64,000 nt of DNA from Thalassolituus alkanivorans (GCF_020447205.1 NZ_JAJAEL010000012.1:62001-126000); one strand, 5' to 3'; shown: positions 33,570 to 42,563, counted from the first letter of the stretch. Translations and numbers: made by a program. The notes: generated by a model not told the origin, from the sequence alone.

Positions 33570-33908
33570 TCAGAAACCGGGCAGCTGATCGCCGCCCAGT
33601 ATATGAAAGTGCATATGGAAAACTTCCTGCCCACCTTCTTTACCGGTATTGGTAATGGTGCGGAAGCCAGTCAGGTTTTGTGTGCGGGCAATGGCCGGCA
33701 GGCTGAGCATTAAATGGCTCATCAGGCTGGCATCAGCGTCGCTCAGATCATTCAGGTTAACGATATGGCGCTTGGGAATGACCAGCAGGTGGGTGTCCGC
33801 TTTAGGCGCAATATCGTGAAACGCCAGCAGGTGCTCATCTTCATAAACGACATTGGCCGGAATCTTTCCGGCGACAATCTGGCAAAACAGACAGTCCGGC
33901 ATACTCAA
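33570..33908 (-). CDS. HIT-family nucleotide-binding protein (HinT-like)
   Basis: 112 residues, a single HIT domain with the histidine triad HMHFHILGG near the C-terminus and the N-terminal CLFCQIVAGKIPA. HinT-type proteins hydrolyse purine nucleoside phosphoramidates. It is inserted between hisE and tatA, all in the same direction. Confidence 0.92.
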   Translation of the reverse strand: MSMPDCLFCQIVAGKIPANVVYEDEHLLAFHDIAPKADTHLLVIPKRHIVNLNDLSDADASLMSHLMLSLPAIARTQNLTGFRTITNTGKEGGQEVFHMHFHILGGDQLPGF

Positions 33909-33935
33909 TCTCTCAGTTCTCTGGTCTGTACCGGT

Positions 33936-34268
33936 TTACTTGGGCGTACGTGACGCCTTTTCTTCCAGGCCGGACATATTAAAACGCCGTGCCAGTTCGT
34001 TAACCACGGCTTCCGGGCGCTCACCCAGCTTGGCCAGTGCCACCAGGGTGTGGAACCACAGGTCGGCGGTCTCGTAGATAACATCGCTGTTATCGCCACT
34101 GGTCTCGGCGTCTTTGGCGGCCAGAATGGTTTCGGTGGCTTCTTCGCCAACCTTTTCCAGAATCTTGTTCAGGCCCTTGTGATACAGGCTGGCCACATAG
34201 GATGAATCGGCGGCCGCGCTCTTACGTTCTTCAAGGATATCGCCGAGGGCGGAAAGTATATCGCTCAT
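33936..34268 (-). CDS. hisE: phosphoribosyl-ATP pyrophosphatase
   Basis: 110 residues from ATG 34268 ([16 protein letters not shown]); nine in-frame upstream codons from 34295 look non-functional. Second step of histidine synthesis. The MazG-like helical fold has [15 protein letters not shown] and [15 protein letters not shown], the metal-binding acidic positions. It follows hisI at 27 bp. Confidence 0.93.
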   Translation of the reverse strand: MSDILSALGDILEERKSAAADSSYVASLYHKGLNKILEKVGEEATETILAAKDAETSGDNSDVIYETADLWFHTLVALAKLGERPEAVVNELARRFNMSGLEEKASRTPK

Positions 34269-34295
34269 AGCTGTTTCAGTTTCGTTAAGTAGCAA

Positions 34296-34676
34296 TCAAT
34301 AAATGTCTTTCGGATCTTTCAGCACCGGATCAACGCTGACCCATTCGCCATCCTGATAGACCCGGTAGAAGCAGCTTTCGCGGCCGGTATGACAGGCGAT
34401 ACCGCCAATCTGTTCCACCTGCAGGGTGATGACATCGGCGTCACAGTCGAGGCGCACTTCGTGCAACTGCTGCACATGGCCGGAAGACTCGCCTTTACGC
34501 CACAGTTGCTGGCGCGAGCGGGAATAGTAGATGGCGCGGTTTTCCTGCACCGTCAGCGCCAGTGCTTCCCGGTTCATCCATGCCATCATCAGGATACGGC
34601 CGGTCTTATAATCCTGCGCAATGGCCGGTACCAGACCATCGGCGTCCCACTTTACGGCATCAAGCCAGTTACTCAT
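34296..34676 (-). CDS. hisI: phosphoribosyl-AMP cyclohydrolase
   Basis: 126 residues from ATG 34676, with GGGGATG upstream. Third step of histidine synthesis, a Zn/Mg enzyme. Motifs: WRKGESSGH, the metal site DCDADV, and [11 protein letters not shown]. Separate hisI and hisE genes are the pseudomonad arrangement; enterics have a fusion. Confidence 0.94.
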   Translation of the reverse strand: MSNWLDAVKWDADGLVPAIAQDYKTGRILMMAWMNREALALTVQENRAIYYSRSRQQLWRKGESSGHVQQLHEVRLDCDADVITLQVEQIGGIACHTGRESCFYRVYQDGEWVSVDPVLKDPKDIY

Positions 34677-34995
34677 AACATCCCCCGCGTTCAGAGGTCG
34701 CAGGATACCCCATGCCCGGGGTTTCGGGTAGGGCTTCACTGCCTGTGGATACGGGTGACGAAGGCAGCAAACAATACGCACCAGAACAACGCCGGCGTTA
34801 TTGTCCGGCGCGCCTTTATAGTGCTGACGGTTTTATCGTTAATAGCGGGCACTAACAGTACGTAACAATTCTGATCAAATTGTCAGTATTGGCCTCTTTA
34901 GGTACTCCATCAGAGGTAGGTTTGGCCTGTTAACTCAGGCATTGGCATGGGCGCTGCTCTTCACTCCTGCAGACTCACAACAAGAGCTGCAAACC
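34677..34995. other. divergent control region between hisI and aauB
   Basis: About 320 bp. It contains the inverted repeat ACAATT-N7-AATTGT (34865-34883), about 110 bp before aauB, a candidate operator. No gene or structured RNA was recognised. An in-frame extension of aauB to 34942 lacks a ribosome site. Confidence 0.4.
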
Positions 34996-36195
34996 ATGAC
35001 GTTAACCAAGCAAAAAAGTAAAACCAGAAACCTGTCCCGCCGCGTATTCACTCCGGCACCGCTGGCGGCCTGTATCGCAACCCTGCTGTTGTCGGCGGTG
35101 ATGCCGGCGGCGCAGGCAGAGCCCTTTAAGCCGGAAGTTTTTACGGTCGAGAAAACCATTCAGCCCGGGCCGAATGTGTTTATGAACGAAGCCGCCTGGG
35201 GGGGCGCCAGCCAGATTCACGTCTTCGCTCAGGATGACCTGCACTATAAAGGCTCGATGCCGGCGGGTATTACTTCGCAGATGAAAGTCTCGAAAGACGG
35301 CAAAACCGTTTACGTGCTGTCCGACTTTGCCAAGCGCATTACCTATGGTCCGGTAGAAAGCGTGGTGCAGGTGTATGACGTAGAAACCCTGAGCCGTAAG
35401 AAAGAAATCATCGTGCCTAATAAAGCCGTAAAAGCCATCGGCATGACCCAGCTACTGGAATTAAGCGCCGATGAAAAACTGCTGTATGTGCAGAATGCCA
35501 CACCGGCCACCTCAGTTTCGGTAATTGATATTGCCGCCGGCGAAGTGATTACTGAAGTGCCGACCCCGGGATGTTACGGAGTTTATCCGGCACTGGAAGG
35601 CTCTAGCTTCAGTACGCCCTGTGGTACCGGACAGCTGAAAACTTTCACCCTGAAAGGTAAGGAATACAGTGTTGAAGCATCGGGCAAATTATTCGATGTG
35701 GATGCCGACCCGATTTATATCCACAGCGAACGCCGTAAAAACGGTGAGCTGATCCTGACCACCTTCGGCGGAGCCCTGTACCTCGCCGATGACAGTGGCA
35801 AAACCGTAAAAATCAAAGAAAAACTGCAGGTGAATACCGGCATCGAAGGTGACTGGGCTCCGGGTGGTTATGCCATCACAGCTTACAGCAGCACGCTGGA
35901 TATGGTGTTTATGCTGATGCATTCAGGCGCTTATGACGGCAGCCATAAAAACGGCTCTGAAGAAATCTGGGCTTACAGTCTGAAAAAGAAAAAACTCATC
36001 AGCCGTTCTCCGGCACCGCACATGGTGGCGCTGAGTGTGACTGAGGGCAAAACCCCGGTGCTGTTCGGCTCCAATGAAGAAGACGAAACCATCGATAAGT
36101 ACGTACTGAGCGGCGATGGCGACTTTATGTTTGAGAAGGCGGCGGCCGACGAAAAAGCCGGTTGGACCACCTCGCTGGCGGTGTCTCATGACTGA
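34996..36195 (+). CDS. aauB: aromatic (aralkyl) amine dehydrogenase heavy chain
   Basis: 399 residues from ATG 34996. Large beta-propeller subunit of the TTQ-dependent amine dehydrogenases (MauB/AauB family), periplasmic. The signal region has twin arginines (LSRRVF) followed by a hydrophobic stretch ending PAAQA. The mature domain has the family features VYDVETLSRKKEI, GCYGVYPALEGSSFSTPCGTG and GAYDGSHKNGSEEIW. It oxidises primary amines, and the electrons leave through the small subunit. Together with aauE, aauD and aauA it forms the operon. Confidence 0.88.
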   Translation: MTLTKQKSKTRNLSRRVFTPAPLAACIATLLLSAVMPAAQAEPFKPEVFTVEKTIQPGPNVFMNEAAWGGASQIHVFAQDDLHYKGSMPAGITSQMKVSKDGKTVYVLSDFAKRITYGPVESVVQVYDVETLSRKKEIIVPNKAVKAIGMTQLLELSADEKLLYVQNATPATSVSVIDIAAGEVITEVPTPGCYGVYPALEGSSFSTPCGTGQLKTFTLKGKEYSVEASGKLFDVDADPIYIHSERRKNGELILTTFGGALYLADDSGKTVKIKEKLQVNTGIEGDWAPGGYAITAYSSTLDMVFMLMHSGAYDGSHKNGSEEIWAYSLKKKKLISRSPAPHMVALSVTEGKTPVLFGSNEEDETIDKYVLSGDGDFMFEKAAADEKAGWTTSLAVSHD

Positions 36196-36733
36196 ATTAC
36201 TGCCACTGGCGAGCCTCACGCTACTGGTCTTTACCCTGCTGGTATTCCTGCGCGCGGCACTGCACAAAGCACTGGATTTCCTCGAATTCCAGGGCTTTGT
36301 CGCCGACTACGAGTTGCTGCCGGAAGCTTTGGTTAAGCCCGCTGCTATTGCCTTGCTGGCCCTCGAAGGCGCGCTGGTGCTGATGCTGTTATTCAGCGCC
36401 AGCCGTGCTGCCGGACTGGTGCTGGCGGCGCTGTTGCTCGGGGGATATGCCATCGCTATGGGCATCAATATCCGTCGCGGTCATACCCGCATTGAATGTG
36501 GCTGTGGCGGTACTCCGCAACTGCTGAGCAAAACCCTGTTGCTGCGTAATGCGCTGCTGATGGTCTTCGCTCTGCTGCCATTGCTCGGTCTGCCGGAAGC
36601 ACTGCAGAGCGCCGAAATCGTGGTGGCCATCGCTGCTGCTGTCTTTCTGTGGCTCGCCTTCCTGTTATTTGAGCAGGTGAACGCCAACCTGCTGGCCATC
36701 AGTGAAATGGCCAACTCACTGAAACGAATTTAA
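36188..36733 (+). CDS. aauE: amine dehydrogenase maturation membrane protein AauE/MauE
   Basis: 181 residues from ATG 36188, overlapping the aauB stop by 8 bp. Four or five hydrophobic helices with a DoxX-like fold; RRGHTRIECGCGG is the conserved cysteine patch of the MauE family. MauE and MauD are needed to form the many disulfides of the small subunit. Confidence 0.87.
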   Translation: MTELLPLASLTLLVFTLLVFLRAALHKALDFLEFQGFVADYELLPEALVKPAAIALLALEGALVLMLLFSASRAAGLVLAALLLGGYAIAMGINIRRGHTRIECGCGGTPQLLSKTLLLRNALLMVFALLPLLGLPEALQSAEIVVAIAAAVFLWLAFLLFEQVNANLLAISEMANSLKRI

Positions 36734-36742
36734 GAGGTCGTT

Positions 36743-37330
36743 ATGACTGCTTTGTATTTTGCTGTCGCATTTTTATTTGTTGCCGTAATGGCGCTGGCCC
36801 TCGCATTTTTTGTGCTGGCCCGCCAGATCGGCGTGTTGTTTGAACGTATCGCGCCGATGGGTGCGTTGATGAATGACTCCGGGCCGAAAGTCGGTGATTT
36901 AACCCCGGCCTTTACCCTTAACAGCCTGACCGGTGGTGCCGTGCATATTGGTCGCGATAAAGAAAAAGCCATGCTGGTGTTTTTCCTGTCGCCGACCTGT
37001 CCGGTATGTAAAAAACTGCTGCCGATTCTGCGCTCGGTAAAAGCCAGTGAAAAAGACTGGCTGGATGTGGTGCTGGCTTCCGATGGCGAAGAAGAAAAAC
37101 ACCAGCGCTTTATTCAGCACGTTGGCCTGCAGGATTTTCCATACGTACTGTCGACCGAACTGGGGCTGGGTTACCGCGTATCGCGTCTGCCGTTTGCGGT
37201 GCTGATGGATAAGCAGGGCGTGATCCGCTCGAAAGGTCTGATCAACAGCCGCGAGCAGCTTGAGAGTCTGTTCAATGCCATGGAAATGGGTGTTGGCTCG
37301 GTACAGAGTTTTCTTGAACAGCATTCCTGA
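36743..37330 (+). CDS. aauD: amine dehydrogenase thioredoxin-like maturation protein AauD/MauD
   Basis: 195 residues. N-terminal membrane anchor (YFAVAFLFVAVMALALAFFVLA), then a periplasmic thioredoxin/TlpA-type domain with the redox motif CPVC (FFLSPTCPVCKKLLP). It is thought to make or isomerise the disulfides of the small subunit. It begins 9 bp after aauE. The 76 bp to aauA contain a short direct repeat (ACTCCTGAGCA twice). Confidence 0.88.
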   Translation: MTALYFAVAFLFVAVMALALAFFVLARQIGVLFERIAPMGALMNDSGPKVGDLTPAFTLNSLTGGAVHIGRDKEKAMLVFFLSPTCPVCKKLLPILRSVKASEKDWLDVVLASDGEEEKHQRFIQHVGLQDFPYVLSTELGLGYRVSRLPFAVLMDKQGVIRSKGLINSREQLESLFNAMEMGVGSVQSFLEQHS

Positions 37331-37406
37331 ACAAGCCACTCCTGAGCAAACAACTCCTGAGCATCACTCAGTAGGCAACGATTTTTAGGCAACAAGAGAT
37401 ATCACT

Positions 37407-37961
37407 ATGAAACGATTTTTCGACAGCGTATTAACCGGCCTGGATAAAGGCACCGAACATTTAACCCGCAAAGTCGCACAGCGCAGCAGCCGCCGCAGTT
37501 TTTTAAGCCGCGCCGGGATGCTGATGCTGGGCAGCGCCATGCTGCCGGTTCTGCCCTTTGACCGTAATGCCGGCAAAGCCTGGGCCGGAGAAGCGGAAGA
37601 CGAAGCCCCGGCCGATCCGAATGATCCGACCGCCTGTGAATACTGGCGCTACTGCGCGCTCGACGGCAATCTGTGCAACGACTGTGGCGGCACATTAACC
37701 AGCTGTCCGCCGGGCTCGGAAGCGTCCAAAGTGTCCTGGGTTGGCACCTGCCGCAACCCGAATGACGATAAAGATTATTTGGTGTCGTACAACGACTGCT
37801 GCGGCAAAGTGGAGTGCAACGGCACCTTCTGCTTTACCAGCGAGCGGGAGCGTCCGGGTTACCGTATGGGTCTGCATAACGACATTAACTGGTGTATGGC
37901 CAACGCGTCGCAGGGTTATCACTGCACCGTTGCTGTGCTGGTTGGTATGGCAGACGCCTGA
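37407..37961 (+). CDS. aauA: aromatic amine dehydrogenase light chain (TTQ subunit)
   Basis: 184 residues with a long Tat signal (SSRRSFLSRAG, then hydrophobic, ~60 residues). The mature domain has a dense cysteine pattern (CEYWRYCALDGNLCNDCGG). The two tryptophans that become the tryptophan tryptophylquinone cofactor are Trp111 (SWVGTC) and Trp162 (NWCMAN), 51 residues apart as in known AADH/MADH. DCCGK and RERPGY resemble the Alcaligenes AADH more than methylamine dehydrogenase. The folded subunit must pass through Tat, encoded 4-5 kb away. Confidence 0.92.
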   Translation: MKRFFDSVLTGLDKGTEHLTRKVAQRSSRRSFLSRAGMLMLGSAMLPVLPFDRNAGKAWAGEAEDEAPADPNDPTACEYWRYCALDGNLCNDCGGTLTSCPPGSEASKVSWVGTCRNPNDDKDYLVSYNDCCGKVECNGTFCFTSERERPGYRMGLHNDINWCMANASQGYHCTVAVLVGMADA

Positions 37962-37974
37962 AGCGGGAGCTGAG

Positions 37975-38448
37975 ATGATGGTTCTGAAAAAATTCACCTT
38001 ATCTCTGCTCTCGCTGGCAGCACTGGGAGCCGCGCTGGCGGCTCCGGTGTCTGCTGCCGGAGCAACTGAGAATAATGGCGAAGCGCTGTTTAACCAGCGT
38101 TGTGCGGCCTGTCACCAGCCGGGTGGTATTGGTACGCCGGGGCTGGCACCGCCACTGGTGAACAGCATGCTGTGGCCGGCACTGGCCGAACAGGCTCCGG
38201 CGTATTTCTGGGGCGTATTAAATAACGGTTTGTCCGGCACTATCGAAGTGGATGGCATCGGTTATTACGGCCTGGTGATGCCAGCGCAGGCGGATTTAAC
38301 GGCGGCACAAATGAAAGCGCTGGCCGCCTATGTGCTGGACGATCTTAACGGTCTGAATGCAGTGCTGGCTGATGAGGTGCTGGAGCACGCCCGCAACACG
38401 CCTCAGTCTCACAGCCAGCTGCGCGGAGTACGGAAAAATGCACAATAA
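37975..38448 (+). CDS. monohaem c-type cytochrome, aau cluster
   Basis: 157 residues from ATG 37975. Signal peptide ending APVSAAG; one haem motif CAACH (~43) and a likely axial methionine in LVMPAQADL. It follows aauA by 13 bp and is a plausible electron acceptor or conduit for the dehydrogenase. It overlaps the next cytochrome gene by 11 bp. Confidence 0.85.
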   Translation: MMVLKKFTLSLLSLAALGAALAAPVSAAGATENNGEALFNQRCAACHQPGGIGTPGLAPPLVNSMLWPALAEQAPAYFWGVLNNGLSGTIEVDGIGYYGLVMPAQADLTAAQMKALAAYVLDDLNGLNAVLADEVLEHARNTPQSHSQLRGVRKNAQ

Positions 38449-38977
38449 ACAAGACGGGAAAATGCACACAAAAATGGCTGCGGCCTGGTTGTTGCGCGGC
38501 AGTCTGCTGCTGGCACTGTCAGCAGGGTCGTGCGCTTATAGTCAGGCTGCCGATGATGTTGCGCAGATAAAGTCAGCTCCGGCCCCACAGGGTGAACTCA
38601 GCCCGCAGGCTAACTATGTGCTGCGTTGTCTGGGCTGTCATCGTCCGGATGGCGCAGGTTCTCCGGCGGGAGGTATTCCCGATTTTAATAATTACGTTGC
38701 CTCATTTGCCGAAACCGAACGCGGCCGTGAATATCTGATGCACGTACCCGGCGTGGTGGGGGCCAGTCTGAGTGATAATGAAATTGCCGAGGTGATGAAT
38801 TACATCATGCAACGTTGGGGCGGGACTTCCCTGCGGGCAAATTTCCAGCCGTTCAGCGCGGAAGAAGTGGCAAGGCTGAGACAAACGGACGTCGGCGATG
38901 TGGTGAAATATCGCCGTATTGTGGTGGCGGAACTGCAGGCAATGGGATTGCCGGTCGCGGATTATCCCTGGCCTTAA
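38438..38977 (+). CDS. second c-type cytochrome-like protein, aau cluster
   Basis: 179 residues from ATG 38438 (a second ATG at 38462 is possible). Hydrophobic export signal (LLRGSLLLALSAGSC), one haem motif CLGCH (~65) and a helical C-terminal half. It is coupled to the preceding cytochrome by an 11-bp overlap. The aau cluster of Alcaligenes likewise carries extra small genes after aauA. Its exact role is unknown; electron transfer or cofactor maturation are possible. Confidence 0.8.
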   Translation: MHNKQDGKMHTKMAAAWLLRGSLLLALSAGSCAYSQAADDVAQIKSAPAPQGELSPQANYVLRCLGCHRPDGAGSPAGGIPDFNNYVASFAETERGREYLMHVPGVVGASLSDNEIAEVMNYIMQRWGGTSLRANFQPFSAEEVARLRQTDVGDVVKYRRIVVAELQAMGLPVADYPWP

Positions 38978-38985
38978 TTCCTGAT

Positions 38986-39029
38986 CTTAATTTTGGGCTT
39001 AATTTTGGGCTTAATTTTGGGCTTAATTT
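38986..39029 (+). repeat. 12-bp tandem repeat, about 3.7 copies
   Basis: CTTAATTTTGGG is repeated exactly three times (38986-39021), followed by CTTAATTT. It starts 8 bp after the stop of the second cytochrome gene. Confidence 0.9.
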
Positions 39030-39048
39030 CAGAGCAGCAGCACCATTG

Positions 39049-39092
39049 GCATTGTAAGACCTGCGGAAGATTGCACCGTCGTCTTACAATGC
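39049..39092. promoter_or_regulatory. perfect 12-bp inverted repeat upstream of the PLP enzyme
   Basis: GCATTGTAAGAC (39049-39060) and GTCTTACAATGC (39081-39092) are perfect complements separated by 20 nt, ending 21 nt before the GTG start at 39114. No T-run follows. It could be an operator for a dimeric regulator or an mRNA hairpin, and possibly the end of the aau transcript. Confidence 0.5.
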
Positions 39093-39113
39093 ACTTTTGG
39101 CCGGAGTCTGCTG

Positions 39114-40154
39114 GTGTCTTCATCTCCTTTATTCAAAGCTTATCCTGTGCTGCAAAAGCTCATTCCGCTGGCGGATATTCCCGGCCAGCAGATTCCGACA
39201 CCTGTTACCCATAGCCTCGATACGCCGCAACTCTGGCTTAAGCACGATGATTTAACCAATGCGGTTTATGGCGGTAATAAAAGCCGCAAGCTGGCGTTTA
39301 TTTTCGGCAAAATGCAGGCAGAAGGAAAAACCCGCCTGCTGACCTTTGGCGGCACCGGCACCAATCACGGTGTGGCCTGCGCCGTGCACAGTAAAGCGCT
39401 GGGTTTTGACTGTGAGATTCTTCTGTTCGATCAGCCGCAGAGTCCGTCCGTCAGAAAAAACCTGCAGGTGATGCAGCGCTATGGTGCGACGCTGCGTTAT
39501 TGCGGCAGCCTGCTGAATACCGTACTGCGTTTTTATACTCTGCAGATCCGTGACCGGTTATTGCGCCGCAAACAGACCGAATATTTATTTGCCGGAGGCT
39601 CGTCGCTGCAGGGCGTTATTGCCTTTATTGATGCTGCGTTTGAATTACGTGAGCAGATTGAACGGGGAGAATGCCCAGTGCCGGAAACCATTATTTGCCC
39701 GGTGGGCTCCAGTGCGACCTTAGCCGGTCTGACGTTGGGCGTGGCGCTTGCCGGTCTGCCGTCGCGGGTTATTGGTGTGCGCGTGGCACCTGCGCATCTT
39801 GGCCCTTTTCCTGCCTGCACCGTGGCGACGGTGAAACAATTAATGCAGCAGACGCAGCAATATTTACTGCGTTTGCAGGGCGGCATTCCGCCATTCAATA
39901 TTCCGCAACCGGTACTGCTCGACCAGTATTATGGCGAGGGCTATGGCGTTGCCTCGGCGGCCGGTGAGCAGGCTGAGCAATGGTTCCGTAATCAGCGCTG
40001 GGCCGATGGTTTAACCGTACAGTCTGAATGCACCTACACCGCTAAAGCGCTGGCGGCCTTGCGTGATGAACTGGCAACAGCCAATGGTCCGGTGCTGTAC
40101 TGGCATACGCTTAATTCGGTGCAGGGGATTTATCGTGGACCGGATGCCGTCTAA
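39114..40154 (+). CDS. ACC deaminase / D-cysteine desulfhydrase-like PLP enzyme
   Basis: 346 residues from GTG 39114. Fold-type II PLP enzyme of the 1-aminocyclopropane-1-carboxylate deaminase / D-cysteine desulfhydrase family. The PLP lysine is in YGGNKSRKL (~56); the family motif TFGGTGTNHGVA follows; the phosphate-binding part is CPVGSSATLAGL. The substrate cannot be fixed from sequence; D-amino-acid or D-cysteine turnover is more usual than ACC deamination in marine bacteria. A terminator follows at 40192-40220. Confidence 0.8.
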   Translation: MSSSPLFKAYPVLQKLIPLADIPGQQIPTPVTHSLDTPQLWLKHDDLTNAVYGGNKSRKLAFIFGKMQAEGKTRLLTFGGTGTNHGVACAVHSKALGFDCEILLFDQPQSPSVRKNLQVMQRYGATLRYCGSLLNTVLRFYTLQIRDRLLRRKQTEYLFAGGSSLQGVIAFIDAAFELREQIERGECPVPETIICPVGSSATLAGLTLGVALAGLPSRVIGVRVAPAHLGPFPACTVATVKQLMQQTQQYLLRLQGGIPPFNIPQPVLLDQYYGEGYGVASAAGEQAEQWFRNQRWADGLTVQSECTYTAKALAALRDELATANGPVLYWHTLNSVQGIYRGPDAV

Positions 40155-40191
40155 TGCATGCGAACCCGCATAGCGATCATTCACCACACAT

Positions 40192-40220
40192 AAAAAAGCC
40201 GCAGATTCTGCGGCTTTTTT
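40192..40220. terminator. bidirectional intrinsic terminator
   Basis: AAAAAAGCCGCAG-ATT-CTGCGGCTTTTTT, a 13-bp perfect stem, between the convergent PLP enzyme and pyrC' genes. Confidence 0.92.
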
Positions 40221-40248
40221 ATTATTCAGCGTTTGGGTTTGTTAACGA

Positions 40249-41517
40249 TCAGCCAAACACTTTCCGGCCATCAATAAACACGGCGTTAACCGCGCCTTTT
40301 AAGGTCTTGCCGGCCACCGGGCTGTTCCGTCCTTTTGACAGCAGCGTCGAGCGGCGGAAGCTTTGCTCAGCATCCGGATTAATCAGCACCGCATTAAACC
40401 AGTTACCTTCGCTCAGTGACTGATTCTGGCCCAGAACCTGCGCCGGTAAGGCGCTGGTGGCGCGGATAAAGGCCGATAATTCCAGCTCGCCGCGTTCCAC
40501 AAGTTGCAGTGCCAGCGGCAGGAAACCATCAAAAATACTCATGCCTGGTTCGGCATCGGCAAAAGGTGCTTTCTTGGCGGCCACTTCATGCGGACGGTGG
40601 TTGGAGCTGATGGCCAGTTCACCGGCGTTAACGGCGGCAAGCAGGGCCTGACGGTCGCTTTCACTGCGCAGTGGTGGCTGCACATTGAACTGGCTGTTGT
40701 AGCCGGTAACGGCTTCGTCGGTATAAATCAGGTTGGCCAGCGGGGTGTCGGCACTGACGCGGATACCCTGCTCACGTGCCTGTGCCAGCATGCGCACACT
40801 GCGCGCGCAGCTGATCTGGCTGATATGCGCACGTACGCCGGTCTGCTCAACCAGTAACAGCATCTGCGCCAGGGCGATGGTTTCGGCGGTTTGCGGAATA
40901 CCGGTCAGGCCCAGACGGGTAGCGGTCGGGCCTTCGTGCATACAGCCGCCATCCGACAGCGCAGCGTCGTCGGGGTTAAGGAATACCGGAATGTCGTAAG
41001 TCGCGGCGTATTCCATTACCCGGCGCAGTACATAACTGTCTTTGAACGGCGCGCGGGCGTTGCTCAGTGCCACACAACCGGCTTCGCGCAGGCTGAACAT
41101 AGAGGCCAGCTGCTCACCGGCCAGACCCTGGGTCAGGGCGCCCAGCGGCAGTACTTTGGCAAAGCCGGCTTTGGCGGCTTTTTCCTGAATTAACTGAATC
41201 ACTGCCGGGCTGTCGGCCACCGGTTTGGTGTCCGGTAAGGCGCAAACGTGGGTAAAGCCACTGGCGCAGGCGGCGCGGGTTTCGCTGGCGATGGAGCCTT
41301 TATGGGTAAAACCCGGTTCGGCCAGGTGAGCACCAAGATCGATCAGGCCGGGCACCAGTAACAGGCCACTGGCGTCGATACTGTGCTCAATACCGCCGCT
41401 CGCTGGTTTGTGGCCAATGGCGTGGATGCGTCCTTCAGCGACGTAAACATCGGTGACCTGATCCAGATTCTGTGACGGGTCGATCAGGCGGGCGTTTTCA
41501 ATATGCAGGTATCTCAT
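40249..41517 (-). CDS. pyrC': dihydroorotase-like protein PyrC' (probably non-catalytic)
   Basis: 422 residues of the amidohydrolase fold, last in the pyrR-pyrB-pyrC' set. The usual metal motif DxHxH is replaced: IDLGAHLAEPG has Gly where the first His should be and lacks the Arg of HLREPG. This matches the inactive PyrC' of Pseudomonas, which is needed structurally for the aspartate transcarbamoylase holoenzyme. A true dihydroorotase should be encoded elsewhere. It starts 2 bp after pyrB. Confidence 0.87.
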   Translation of the reverse strand: MRYLHIENARLIDPSQNLDQVTDVYVAEGRIHAIGHKPASGGIEHSIDASGLLLVPGLIDLGAHLAEPGFTHKGSIASETRAACASGFTHVCALPDTKPVADSPAVIQLIQEKAAKAGFAKVLPLGALTQGLAGEQLASMFSLREAGCVALSNARAPFKDSYVLRRVMEYAATYDIPVFLNPDDAALSDGGCMHEGPTATRLGLTGIPQTAETIALAQMLLLVEQTGVRAHISQISCARSVRMLAQAREQGIRVSADTPLANLIYTDEAVTGYNSQFNVQPPLRSESDRQALLAAVNAGELAISSNHRPHEVAAKKAPFADAEPGMSIFDGFLPLALQLVERGELELSAFIRATSALPAQVLGQNQSLSEGNWFNAVLINPDAEQSFRRSTLLSKGRNSPVAGKTLKGAVNAVFIDGRKVFG

Positions 41518-41519
41518 GC

Positions 41520-42563
41520 TTATGCCTCCTCCTGATCCGGCTCGTTATTGTGTTCGTTGTTCTGCTCGATGTTTTGTTCGGCGAGTTCGTTACGCTCCTG
41601 CTGCTGACCACTCATGGCCATCGCCATGACCGCCATACGCACGGCGATACCGTAGCTGACCTGATTGAGGATCACCGATTGCGGGCCGTCGGCGACGTTG
41701 GATTCAATCTCGACGCCGCGGTTAATCGGCCCCGGATGCATAACGATGGCATCGGGTTTGGCGTAGGTCAGCTTCTCTTCGGTCAGGCCGTAGAGCTTGA
41801 AGAATTCGCCTTCGCTCGGCAGCAGAGCGTTTTGCATACGTTCTTTCTGCAGGCGCAGCATGATGATCACATCGCAGTCTTTCAGGCCGTCTTCCATACG
41901 GTAGTAAGCTTTACAGCCCAGCGCTTCGATATCGCGCGGCAGCAGGGTGCCGGGGCCGATCACGCGGATTTCGGCGGCACCTAAAGTACGCAGCGCATGA
42001 ATCTGTGAACGGGCAACACGGGAATGCAGAATATCGCCGACGATGGCAACGATTTTACCTTCGATAGAACCCTGATGGCGGCGGATAGTGAGCATATCCA
42101 GCATCGCCTGAGTCGGATGCGCGTGGCGACCGTCGCCGGCGTTGATGATGGCAACGTTGGGGGTGACGTGTTCGGCAATAAAGTGGGCGGCACCGGAATC
42201 GGCATGACGCACGACGAACATATCGGAATACATGGCCTCGAGGTTCCACAGCGTATCCATCAGGGTTTCGCCCTTGGCGGTCGCGGATTTGGCGATATCG
42301 AGGTTAAGAATATCGGCCGACAGGCGCTTGGCCGCCAGCTCGAAGGTGGAACGGGTACGGGTACTGTTCTCGAAGAACAGGTTGACCACGGTCTTGCCGC
42401 GCAGCAGCGGGACTTTTTTCACGTCCCGCTCCTGAGTGCTGATAAAAGAATCGGCGGTGTCGAGAATCTCGGTCAGGAGTTCACGGCTCAGGCCCTCGGT
42501 GGTGAGGAAGTGCTTCAGACGCCCGTCGGCGGTCAGCTGCACCTGGCTTGGGTCAGTGGTCAT
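41520..42563 (-). CDS. pyrB: aspartate carbamoyltransferase catalytic subunit
   Basis: 347 residues. First committed step of pyrimidine synthesis: carbamoyl phosphate plus aspartate. The carbamoyl-phosphate site [15 protein letters not shown] and [12 protein letters not shown] are present, and the N-terminal extension is as in the Pseudomonas-type ATCase. The last ~20 residues are an Asn/Glu/Gln-rich tail ([14 protein letters not shown]) not expected in the family. It is encoded between pyrR and pyrC'. Confidence 0.93.
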   Translation of the reverse strand: MTTDPSQVQLTADGRLKHFLTTEGLSRELLTEILDTADSFISTQERDVKKVPLLRGKTVVNLFFENSTRTRSTFELAAKRLSADILNLDIAKSATAKGETLMDTLWNLEAMYSDMFVVRHADSGAAHFIAEHVTPNVAIINAGDGRHAHPTQAMLDMLTIRRHQGSIEGKIVAIVGDILHSRVARSQIHALRTLGAAEIRVIGPGTLLPRDIEALGCKAYYRMEDGLKDCDVIIMLRLQKERMQNALLPSEGEFFKLYGLTEEKLTYAKPDAIVMHPGPINRGVEIESNVADGPQSVILNQVSYGIAVRMAVMAMAMSGQQQERNELAEQNIEQNNEHNNEPDQEEA

